Part shown: positions 12,159-22,600 of the stretch, piece after piece
Layout: every line of letters begins with the position of its first letter
Position numbering within the stretch: the first letter of the stretch is position 1
Assembly (NCBI GenBank): GCA_030272585.1
Contig: BSYQ01000001.1
Location: 2,728,001 to 2,792,000 of the forward strand
Origin: Bryopsis sp. KO-2023
Taxonomy: Eukaryota; Chlorophyta; Ulvophyceae; Bryopsidales; Bryopsidaceae
DNA length: 64,000 bases
Direction of reading: 5' to 3'
Translations under genes and position numbers: made by a program
The notes under the pieces: model-generated
Database searches by the model: none
What the model saw: only the letters and a program-made list of their open reading frames with translations
What the model was told of the DNA's origin: nothing

Positions 12159-12620
12159 TCAACCTCCCTTCTCTCCTTCGCTCTCACTATCGGTGACTTC
12201 AAACCCATCGCTCTCGCTCTCCTCCCCTCTCGCTCGCTTAACCTCCTGCTCGTGCAGGTCACCCACGACTTCCAGTCGTCGTTTTTGATTGGAATCTTGT
12301 CGTCGCCACCCAGAAGTCCTAGACCTCTCGCGAACCACCTCCTGCAGCCGCTTCTCCGGAATTTCCTCTTCCTCTTGAGCTTTCCGCAGGCGACTTTGAA
12401 ACTCTTCTATCCTTCCCAAACTTTCTAAATTACTTAACAGGACGATTTTCTGTCGCCTGAGTAAATCCCTCGCAGTCCTCCCAGATGCGGTTTCGTTCGT
12501 GAAGGCCCGCTTGAGCCGCCTAGTGACCTCCCCCTTTTGTTTTTCTAACTCCGTCCGAAGGTGCAGCACTTCGGCTGCCATGCACTCGTTCAACTGCTGG
12601 GTGGACGTAGTTCCTGCCAT
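12159..12620 (-). CDS. Extra ORF of the outer element: small coiled-coil protein
   Basis: A 153-codon ORF, MAGTTSTQQLNEC onward, almost wholly charged helical heptads. It contains a basic stretch (NQKRRLE, EVKRARGEE) and an acidic Ser/Glu tail. It lies between the integrase ORF and the 451-codon ORF, in the same direction. No family was recognised. Like its neighbour it combines a coiled coil, a basic patch and an acidic stretch, so the two may be related or act together (inference). Confidence 0.5.
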   Translation of the reverse strand: MAGTTSTQQLNECMAAEVLHLRTELEKQKGEVTRRLKRAFTNETASGRTARDLLRRQKIVLLSNLESLGRIEEFQSRLRKAQEEEEIPEKRLQEVVRERSRTSGWRRQDSNQKRRLEVVGDLHEQEVKRARGEESESDGFEVTDSESEGEKGG

Positions 12621-12789
12621 TCTTTCCTTCTAAGTTTTCGTCGTTAACGAAATATCTTTTAGAACTTAAACCATGACCTCCCGAAGACTCCCCTTTAAGC
12701 CCGTCTCATTCGCTGCTACTCCCTCTCCTTGAGCATATCTCTAGTAGTTCGGTCCAAGGTTCTCCGTAAACTTCTCTTAAAGTACTCTC

Positions 12790-14211
12790 CTAAGTACTAG
12801 GCTCTCCTCCGGGTACAGCGACATCCTCTAGAGCCACCCACCGACTCTGTCGAGTACCCCTAGAGACCTTAACTCTAACTCCTGTTCTATCTATTTCCTC
12901 TATTCGAAATCCTGCCTGAGCTTTAACCACTAGCTTCTTAGAAGTCTTAATTCTGACTAAAACCGAGTCCCCTATCTTAAGAGTTTCTATCCTTTCCTTT
13001 TCTTTAAGTTTTTCACCATAGTTCCTCTGCTGCCTATACTGAGCTGTTCCTACTGATTCCTTAGCTCTTTCTTCCATCCTTTTTCTTAATTCACTCAGCT
13101 CTTTTAACTCCCTATCAGAGATCAAAACTGGCAGTTCCTGGACCACAGGATCTAATAAAACTGCCTCTTCCCTTTTCTCAGCTAAAGTCTGGGATCCAGA
13201 GCCTCTTCCCTGAGGTTGGGATCCTTCTCCTAAATCTCTCTGAGACTCCTCTAGTCGTTGTCCTAACTGATAGGCTGCCCAGTCTCTTTTGTTCACCTGT
13301 CTCCTAATATATACTAATTCAAAAGGGCTGTACCCTGTTGTTTCTTTTACTCTGCTATTATAGTCTCTAAGACTGTCTAATAAAGCCCCCTGTAAATCCT
13401 TTACTGAAAATAAGAGTGCACCTGTGGTGGGTGTCTCTTCTGCCTGCTTTTCTTTTAGCCTACCCACTATTCCCTGTTTCAGGGTCTGATTTAATCTCTC
13501 CGCCAGCCCATTTGTTCTAGGATGGTTCGGACTAGTGTTCTTAATCTCTATCCCCTCTTGCTTGCATAAATCTAACACTAAACCCTTAAACTCTGTCCCA
13601 TTATCACATAGGAAGAATCTAGGAACCCCAAACCTACAGATGATGTTCTGGAATAGAAACTGAGCTATAAAAATTGGACTCTTTGCATCCACTATTCCAG
13701 CCTCAGCCCATTTTGTAAAATAGTCCACCACTACTAAAATATGCACTAAAGCCTGTGTGTCAGGCATCCTAATGGAAAATGTATCCATCCCCCACTGATA
13801 AAACGGAAGGCCAGCTGGGGTCTGGAGCAGTCTAGGCTGTATCAGAAACTTTGGCCTGATCTCCTGGCAGATCTCACACTTCCCCAATGTTTCTTTTGTC
13901 TGTTTTTCCATCCCATACCAAAAGTAGTGCTCCCTGAGCTTCTCCAGAGTTCCCTTCACAGACACATGTCCTACTGCTATGTGTGCCTCCATAATTAGCT
14001 CCTGTCTCTTAGCCTCCACTGGCACCTCTCTCTTTTTATCTCCTCCTGGGTCTCTTAAGAATAGCTGCTCTGTCTCCGGATCCCAGAGATATCTCATCTC
14101 TTTCTTCCTGGCAGCTGCTTTCTCCTGGCTGGAATATCCAGCAAACTTCTCAAAGTCTTTCTGTAAAAAACTAAGAGTGCAGGAGTCCTTCCACACATCA
14201 AACTTCCTCAT
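12790..14211 (-). CDS. Outer element integrase region
   Basis: An open frame of 473 codons. It has the HHCC zinc-binding segment (HIAVGH ... CEICQ) and the DDE catalytic core: D in QWGMDTFS, D in CDNGTEFKG and E in NGLAERLNQT, in the usual spacing. A basic C-terminal region follows, ending in an SH3-like segment (IGDSVLVRIKTSK). No chromodomain was seen, unlike in the inner element. The element belongs to the Ty3/gypsy group. Confidence 0.9.
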   Translation of the reverse strand: MRKFDVWKDSCTLSFLQKDFEKFAGYSSQEKAAARKKEMRYLWDPETEQLFLRDPGGDKKREVPVEAKRQELIMEAHIAVGHVSVKGTLEKLREHYFWYGMEKQTKETLGKCEICQEIRPKFLIQPRLLQTPAGLPFYQWGMDTFSIRMPDTQALVHILVVVDYFTKWAEAGIVDAKSPIFIAQFLFQNIICRFGVPRFFLCDNGTEFKGLVLDLCKQEGIEIKNTSPNHPRTNGLAERLNQTLKQGIVGRLKEKQAEETPTTGALLFSVKDLQGALLDSLRDYNSRVKETTGYSPFELVYIRRQVNKRDWAAYQLGQRLEESQRDLGEGSQPQGRGSGSQTLAEKREEAVLLDPVVQELPVLISDRELKELSELRKRMEERAKESVGTAQYRQQRNYGEKLKEKERIETLKIGDSVLVRIKTSKKLVVKAQAGFRIEEIDRTGVRVKVSRGTRQSRWVALEDVAVPGGEPST

Positions 14212-14990
14212 CTGTAGCTTTACTACCAGACTACTAACTTCTTCTTCTAGAGCCTCCTGGCTTCTATCTTTTTGCTTTTAAGTTGCTTATCCTGGGTAGA
14301 TAAAGCAGTGTTTGCCCTTTCCTCTAGATATTAAGGGTTTCTACTTAAATACAAAATCCTTCAGGTTGAAACAGCTGGAACAGCTGGCTTGTGAGCTGGC
14401 TGTAAGCTGTAAGCTTTGAAGGTCATCATCTTAGTCACTTTAGACATCAGTTGTTTAATCCCAGGGTTCTGAACTATTAGTCCTGTTTCTGGGAGAGAGC
14501 ACTTATCCTCTTAAGTGACCTCAACTTCTAGGCTGGATCAAACACCACACCGTTTTAAATACATATGTTCTGAGGTCCTCACAGGGATTGATTTATAATA
14601 AATCAAGGTGTGTACAGTTTTACCCAAACTGTAGTCCTCAATCCTAGAGTTTCCCTTTTCAGGATACCTTATCTCTAGAGAATCTGAGCTTTTGTCTGAG
14701 ACCACCCCTAGTCTGCAGACCTTTACTTTAGAACCTTTGGGATTAACTGGCTGTGAGCAGAGTGGTTTCCTGCTTTTCAGTAGGGATTGAAAAGAAACTC
14801 AGAGTGATGTTAGTTAAGGGGTGGAACTCAGCTGTTCCAGGGGTCTTAACTATTTCTGAAGAGACTTATATCACTGTTTTAGAGAAAAGGCAGAATCCTG
14901 CTTACAGACCCACTTCTCAACCCCAACCCTGACATCAACTTCTTAACCCAAACTCCCAAGCTAACCACCCAAACTTCCTAACCCACGACC
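14212..14990. other. Non-coding spacer inside the outer element
   Basis: About 780 bp between the integrase frame and the next ORF has no long open frame in the element's direction. It could hold a promoter or splice signals for the downstream frames. Nothing specific was recognised. Confidence 0.4.
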
Positions 14991-15500
14991 TTAACTACTG
15001 GGGCCTGGTGCCCCTGCATCCCCCTCGTTCTCCTCCTCCCCGGAGGAGTAAACCATTATCGGCCCCTCTGGAGGCACCTCCTGCATCTCGCCATCCCCGT
15101 TCTCCTCGAACCTCGCCTCCACTCGCGCCACCGGGTAGAAACGCGGCAGGTTGAGGAGGTCACGGGGTACTCCTCCTCCTCCGCCCTGTTCTCGCGCATT
15201 TCCTATTGACTGGGCCAGCGCCGCTGTAATCTGCGGTTGAGTAGGTCGAAGGGGGCCTGGCACAGTTAGAACTCCCGCCCGGAATCCTTCCAGCAAGCCT
15301 CGCAAAGTCATGAGCGTGCCCGTATACTGAGCGAGCTTCGAGACGTTTACTCTAGTCTCTCTTTCAGCAGTATGGTTCATTCTAAACTCCCCCTGGAGCA
15401 GACGCTGTCGAAGTTCCTCTTCAAACTCCTCCATCTCTACGATCAACGCTATCAGAACAGCGACAATGTGGGCGAAAGCGGCAGTCTGTGTTGCGTCCAT
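14991..15500 (-). CDS. Extra ORF of the outer element between RNase H and integrase
   Basis: A 169-codon ORF (MDATQTAAFAHIV ...) with a helical N-terminal half, a Gly run (about residue 107) and an acidic C-terminal tail (SSGEEENEGDAG). Its base composition is more GC-rich than the flanking pol sequence. A separate reading frame at this place in pol is unusual for the family. No function was recognised. Confidence 0.5.
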   Translation of the reverse strand: MDATQTAAFAHIVAVLIALIVEMEEFEEELRQRLLQGEFRMNHTAERETRVNVSKLAQYTGTLMTLRGLLEGFRAGVLTVPGPLRPTQPQITAALAQSIGNAREQGGGGGVPRDLLNLPRFYPVARVEARFEENGDGEMQEVPPEGPIMVYSSGEEENEGDAGAPGPSS

Positions 15501-15790
15501 ATCTTCCTTGTTCTCCGAGTGTTTTTCTAAACCCTTAACTTTCGAACTCCTGTTTTACTGAACTCTGTGTTGTTTTTCGACAAACTTATTTCAGTATACT
15601 TTTTCCTAGACTGCGTTCGCTTTAAGAAGTCTAAACACGACTTGTTTTATCCCAGGCACTCCCTCCTCTCCTGGAGTTCTCTTGGATTAACTTCTATCTT
15701 TCCTATTCCAGTCCTGTGCCTCCTAATAAACTCTATCCCAGAAAATTCACGAAATATGGCCTCCTACTAGTCCTCCTCTAGAATAAACTT

Positions 15791-16333
15791 TCACTTCTTC
15801 CCAGACTCCCCTATTTTCACTGTTTTTCCTAAAAGTAAACGATCAGACACTGTAGGTCGACCCTGAGCCTCCTTTTTCTTTTCTCTATTCATCACAAGCC
15901 TGGACAATGCATCTGCATTGACATGGTGCTTCCCAGGCTTATGGATTACCTTGAAATCAAACCCTTGTAATTCTAAAACCCATCTGGCCATCATGTTGGA
16001 TAAGTGTCTAGAACCCATAAGCCAGATCAAAGCCCCACAGTCAGTAAATAAAGTAAACTTCCTTCCTGTCAAATAGTAACTAAATTTTCTAATAGTCTTA
16101 ATCACTGCCATAGCCTCCCCTTGACTAGGAGCATATCTAGCTTCTGTTTCACTATTCTTTTTAGAGAAGTAGGCGATTACCTTTTCCTGCCCCTCCTGAA
16201 TCTGACCTAATACTCCTGCTATAGCATACTGACTCCAGTCAGTGCATAAGAACACCTCCCCTTCCCTCCTTAGAGTAGTCACTACTGGAGCTGTTGTAAG
16301 CATCTTTTTCAGCAGCCTCTGTAATATTCTCAC
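15791..16333 (-). CDS. Outer element RNase H region
   Basis: An open frame carrying an RNase H-type domain typical of Ty3/gypsy pol: FLCTDWSQYAIAGVLGQ, AYFSKKNSETEARY, FTLFTDCGALIWLM and HVNADALSRL. It ends where the inner element was inserted (target duplication GCCTC at 16315-16319). Confidence 0.88.
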   Translation of the reverse strand: MRILQRLLKKMLTTAPVVTTLRREGEVFLCTDWSQYAIAGVLGQIQEGQEKVIAYFSKKNSETEARYAPSQGEAMAVIKTIRKFSYYLTGRKFTLFTDCGALIWLMGSRHLSNMMARWVLELQGFDFKVIHKPGKHHVNADALSRLVMNREKKKEAQGRPTVSDRLLLGKTVKIGESGKK

Positions 16334-16458
16334 AGAGTTCCTTCCTTGATATAAAACAGACTGTCTTACAATTCCACGTTCGTTCTTTTATAGCACCCAG
16401 TCAATCGACTCTAACCGTTCAACCACATTAACGATCTCAATCAAAATCAATCATAACA
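16320..16458 (-). repeat. Inner element 3' LTR (139 bp)
   Basis: It begins TGTAATATT and ends ATAACA in window orientation and matches 23268-23406 base for base as far as can be read. The minus-strand polypurine tract GGGGGGAGAAG lies beside it at about 16460-16471. The GCCTC duplication flanks it on the left. Confidence 0.93.
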
Positions 16459-16636
16459 ACTTCTCCCCCCATGACTACCTTGAGCACCTGCGAAATCTTT
16501 CGAAAATCAAGACCTGATGATACCAATCCAAAAATATCGATCGACTGCACTTCACGACTGCCCATACAATCATGCAACTCGGATTCGAACCCTGGACGTC
16601 TCTGACTCCATCATCAATCCATCACTCTCGATCTCC

Positions 16637-19600
16637 TCACTTCCGCTGTCTGTTTGATTTACGGCGCTTTTGCGTAGTCTGACGGCCGAGATACGCTGTC
16701 AGAATTTCATCGCAATTCGTTAGATGTTGCAGTGGTTCCCATGTCGATTCGTGCAGTGGGTATCCCTTCCACGCGATTAGGAATCGCTTCTGTTTTCCTT
16801 GTTTCCCATTGTCACGAATGATCGCCTCGACTTCAAACTCCTTTTCTCCGGTGTCGGCATTCAAAACTGGCGGCGGCGGGATGACATCACGATCGAATTC
16901 TGCATGTCTGTGGAATTTCTTCAGCTTCGATACATGAAAGACGTCATGTATTCGCCACGACCCCGGAAGCTCCACGCGATACGCGACGTCCGAGATCTTA
17001 GCCGTCACTCGCAGAGGCCCCACATATTTGCGTCGTATCTTCGCCGGGATGTTCGAGTACACCGTGTTGGGTAAGTGCGAAATGCGGAGGCATACTTCGT
17101 CGCCCTCCGAAAAAATGAGTTCCCTCCGATGCTTGTCCGCTTGATCCTTTGTCCGTGCTTGACTGAGCTTGTAGTGATGTTGCGCGCGTTCCATAATCGT
17201 CTGCATCTGAGTGAGATCCTCCTCGACGCTGTGCAGAGACGTCATCGGCTTGACGTCCGGCAGCGAAATCGGATGCTGCCCGTGAAGAAGGTAGAATGGA
17301 CTGTATCCCGTGCTTGCGTTCCTCAGGTTGTTGAAAGCGAACTCCAACACCTCAATATGATCAGCCCAGCTCTCGGGATGTTCTTCGACATATGGACGCA
17401 TCAGATTTTCGACGGTTTTGATTGTGATTTCGCTCTGGCCGTCACTCTGCGGATGATAGGCGCTGGTGAGCTTGATGTCCGAACCAACCAACTTGAACAG
17501 CTCTCGCCAGAACTGGCTGACGAATCGTGGGTCCCTGTCCGAAATCAGGATGGATGGAAGTCCGAAATGTCGAAATACATTTCGGAAGAATAGATCTGCG
17601 TGCTGCCGAGCATCCATCGTTTTGGTGCATGGACAGAGTTTGGCGTATTTCGTCATTCGATCGACGAAGACTTGAATGGCTGTGAATCCATTCGACTCTG
17701 GGAGGTCTGTCATCAAATCGGTCGTCACTTGATCCCATTTTCGAGAGGGTATCGGTAAGGGCATCAATAATCCAGCTTGTTTTTCATTTGATCCTTTCAT
17801 CATTTGGCATTTTGGACATGATTTGATGTATGCTTTGATGACTTGATTGCATCCTTTCCAGGTATACTTCCTTTTGATGAGTTCTGTAGTCCTTGCAATC
17901 CCTGGATGTCCAGCCACTTTTGCATCATGATGTGTCTGTAGAATATGTTGTCTCTTGCTGGCTGGAACTACCAATCTTTCCTGCTCATCAGCATCCTTGT
18001 TGATTAGCAATCCTTGATCATCCAAATGATGGTGAGTCACTCTTTGTCCTTTCTCCAACTGGATCATGATTTTATTTGTTCCCTCATCAGCTTTCAATGC
18101 ATCTTTCCATTCTTGTATTTCTGTATCACTCCATTGAACCTTAGTAATTGCCATCACTTGTTTTTCATGAACATCTTCTTCTTCTGCTGAACTCCTTGAT
18201 AATGCATCAGCAACCACGTTGGATTTTCCAGGCAGGTATGTCAAAACTGGATTGATGGACTGGAAAAATCCCATCCTCATCCATCTGGCCTGAGTTCTTG
18301 ATAATGTTTTCTGCTTCATGAAGTGAATTGCTGGTTTGTGGTCTGTATATACTGTAACAGGTGGTTCTGATCCCTCCAAATAGTGCCTCCAGTACCTTAG
18401 GGCATATGAAATGCCATACATCTCCTTGTCATATGCTCCATAGTTCTGCTCTGATGAGGTGAGTTTCTTACTCAGAAAGGCAATAGGTTTTAAGCCAGCT
18501 CCACTCTCTTGCATTAGGACAGCTCCCACAGCCACATTTGATGCATCAGACACCATCACATAGGGTTTGGATGTGTCAGGTAGGATCAACACTGGTGCCT
18601 TTGTCAATGCTCCTTTCAGTGCTTCAAATGATTGTTGTTGCTTATCTCCCCAGATCCATGGAACCTCCTTTTTGACCAGGTCATTCATTGGGCTGGCCAG
18701 ATAAGCAAAATTCTGGATGAATCTCCTGTAGTAGCTGATCATCCCCAAGAAGGATCTGACCTGCTTGACTGAGGTAGGTGCTGGGTATTCTTCAATGGCT
18801 TTGACTTTGTAATTCAGTGGAGAAATCCCTTGTGTAGACACCTTGAATCCCACAAATTCCAGCTCCTGTACTCCAAATTCACATTTGCTTGGTTTTGAAT
18901 ATAGTTTGTCCCTCCTGAGCCTGTCCAGCACTTGTTTCACATGCCTGATGTGGTCTTGCATGTTTTTGGAGTAAATGATGATGTCATCAAGGTAGCAGAT
19001 TGCACATTTATCACTCAGCCCTGACAGAGATGCATTCATGGTTCTCATGAAAAAGGCTGGGGCATTAGTTAACCCCATGGGTATGACTGACCATGAGTAT
19101 GCACCATATCGAGTGTTGAATGTTGTGAGATGTCTGTGCTCTTCCTTGATAGGTACTTGCCAATACCCATGCCTGAGATCAACTTTGCTGAAGACCTTTG
19201 CTCCTGCCAATCTGTCCATGAGTTCATCAGGTAGGGGCAGTGGATATTTGTCTTTGACTGTGACTGAGTTTAGCCATCGGTAGTCCACACAAAATCTGAG
19301 CCCCCCATCTTTCTTAGGAGCAAATAGCACTGGAGCCCCCCATGGTGAGACTGCTGGTTCAATGAATTTGTGCTCCAGCAAATATCCAACCTGCCTTTGG
19401 ATTTCCTCCAGCTCTGCAGGACTCAATCTGTAGATTGGTTTATTGATTGGTTTTGCATTTTCCTCCAGTTTGATCTCAAATTCAACCCCATGTCTGGTAG
19501 GTGGAATTCCAGCAGGTAAATCCTCTGGAAAAACATCACTGTAATCCAAGATGACCTCCTTTAGCTCTGCTGGCATGTCTGATGTGATTAACTTCTCCAG

Positions 19601-22600
19601 TGGATTTGTCTGATCAGGTTCTTTATCTCCATACATTTCCTTGGCTGGATCCTGATTTTCCTTGTCTTTGACCAACACCATGACTGCATCAGCTCCTTTT
19701 CTGATGGCCTTATTCATTGTGGTGAGTGAGCACAACTGCATGTTGGCTGATTGGAGTAGATGTCTGTCCCCATGTCTGATTGCATTGTGCTTTAGCTTCA
19801 GGGGTAGATTGTACCACTTCCCTTTCCTTTGTATCTTCACTGATGCAGATGCAAAATCAATGGTGGGATTTTCCTTGGCCAGAAATGGTGTTCCCAATAG
19901 GATATCATATCCCAGTTGAGGTAAGATGTGTAGATCCTCTTGAAATTGGATTTTCCCACATCTGAATTTTACTCCTTCCACCATCCCAGTTGTATCCCTT
20001 TTTGTTCCATCAGCCATTTGCAACTGCTGTGTTTTGGATGTGATTGAAAACTTCAATCTGGTTGCACATTCCTGGGATATGTAATTTCCTGTACTTCCTG
20101 AATCCAGACATGCATAAGCTCCTGTGCCTTGCACTCTGATCTCCAACAGATATCCCCTTGATGTGTCTGTGTCTGTGATTGGACACAATGAAATTGGTGC
20201 TTCAGCTTCCCTTGATGTAGGGATTGTAGTGCTGCCAGCACTCTCTGTTCTGTGCAGAGATGTGGGTGTTGATTGATTAGCATTCCCAACATCCTGACTT
20301 GCAACTTCCTCTGTTTCCTTTTGATTCATTGATTGATCCTCCAAACTTTCTGGACTGTGATCAACTGATTCCTCAGAATCCTCTTGTGCATGTAAATCAT
20401 GCATGTCTGACGACTGTGTCCCATGACCAGTCTCCGGTGCACTTTGTTTTCTTGACGTTTCCCCTTTTGGGCTGACGTCTTTCACTTTTTCATTTGTATG
20501 TGTGACGTCTTTCCATCGCACACGCTTGATGTTCTGATTCTGAACATCCTGATTCTCATTCGATACTGGCACAGTGTGATCGGTCTGCAGCCCTGCACCT
20601 ACGCCATCTGTATCGTTTGTTCGATCCCTTGATCGTTTCCACTTCACGCCATACTTCGAATCGGTTACAGCCGCCTTAGCCGCCGGCAATTTGAAACACT
20701 CCCGAAATAAATGTCCTTTCTTTCCACAGAGAATGCATATTGCATCTTGTTTGTTGAAACCACGTCCACGTCCCCTTCCGCCGCCAAATCCTCGTCCTCT
20801 GCCATAACCACCACGGCCGCCACCCCGGCCATGATCTCTTCTTCCATTCGAGGAGTTCTGAACGGAATTGACGACATCAGGTGCATCTGACGTCTCCGTA
20901 GTAACTGAATTCAACTGGGACGATGTTTGATTCCGTCCTCGTCCACGATGACCTCCTGATCCACTGTTGTTTTGACGATTAGCCATAAAGAATATCCCAT
21001 CCAGACGTTCCGCCATGATACATGCTGTCTGAAAATTCCCATTGGCCTGCGCCATTACCATCTTTCGAATGTCCTCTTTAAGGCCGAACACGAACGCCGA
21101 ATACATTTCCGACGGTGCCATGTCTGGAATCCTGAAGATCGCTTGGTGAAACCGTCGCAAATATTCTGTCACAGACGTCACTTGTCTGAGATTTCGCAAT
21201 TCAATCCTGGCTTTCTCCCCTGGCGCAAGGGCCTCAAATTGTGCTTGTAATTCCGTCGCAAAAGCTCGCCAGTGGGTCCACGGAACGCGCATCCCCTGCT
21301 GGATTCGCAGTTCCACGACATTCATCCATTTGGCGGCTGATCCCCCAAGATGCGCCGGTAAGATCAAAACCCAATCCTCTTCAGGAATGCGTTGGGCTCT
21401 GAGCCATCTGGTTATTGCAACGATCCACTCGCTAGCCATTTCCTTTGAATCTCCAGTGAACGCTTTTGGTGCATCGATTTTGAGCGAACGAAACGCGCCA
21501 TTAATGCGTCGCGCCTGACGATTATTTCCATCCTCTGCATCCCCTGGTCCATCCGGATCCCCTGGGCCACCTGGTCCTCCAGGCGGTCCACCACTGCCAC
21601 GGTGACCCGAACCACCTCGTCCGGTGCCATCATCAGGTCCATCATCCTCTGGCCCACCGCCACCTCCACCTGGATGTCTTCGCGATCCCGGATTTCGTTG
21701 GCCAACACTGGCGTATGATCCGAGAGCCGCAAACGGATTAAACGGTCTCGACACCCCAGCTGCTTGCGGTATTCCGACCCCAGCACCCAACACTGCCTGT
21801 GGTGCTGGTTGCGATACATGCAATGGAATTGTCATGGGAATCGGCATCTGAATTGGTGATGATGACGTTGCCAGGCTTGATGTTGTAGTGGCAATTTGTG
21901 ATGTTCGACTTCCTTCCCGAGTTGATGGTGGGTGAATACTGCTTGGAGACCCACTGGACATTGGTGGAATGAGAGGTGGTGGCATTGGGATTGATGGACT
22001 GGCCACAGTAGTTGTTCGAACTGTCTGCATTGGGAATGCTGTGATCGTTGTCGGAGGAGGAACATATGATGCCTTGATTTGGTTCTTGATAAGAGCCAAG
22101 ATACGATCCTCGGTCCATAATTCCTCCGGATGATTGTCTTGATTTTTCGGATCCGGTATGGCCTTATTGTCCCATGCATCCTCCCAGACCTTATCGATTC
22201 GGGTTTGCAATCGATCTTGATTCTTCAGCACTTCCTTTCGCAGTCTCTCATGTGATTTTTCCTGTGATTCGAGAATCGACGACTTCAAAATCATCTGACG
22301 ATCAGTCATTCGCTGCTCCAATGTTGCAATTGACGATTGCAGCTCGTCCTTGGCAGTTTGTCGATCCCGACCCATCTGATGTACCAACTGCTTGTTTGCT
22401 GTTCGAAATTCAAACTGTAGACTGTCCTTGTTAGCTTGGGCTGTCTCCTGAATGTCTTGGACATTTCCACTCAACACATGCATCCTTTCTTGGACATCTT
22501 GGACATCCCCACTCAGTACATTCATCCGATCTTGTATGCCTTGGACATCACCGCTCAATCCATTCATTCTTTCGCAGACATCCTGGTGGCGATCATCGGA

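Noticed and set aside
16573-16602. B-box-like GGTTCGAATCC (minus strand) near the 3' end of the inner element
   Set aside because: The T-stem pairs at only three of five positions and no other tRNA parts are present.
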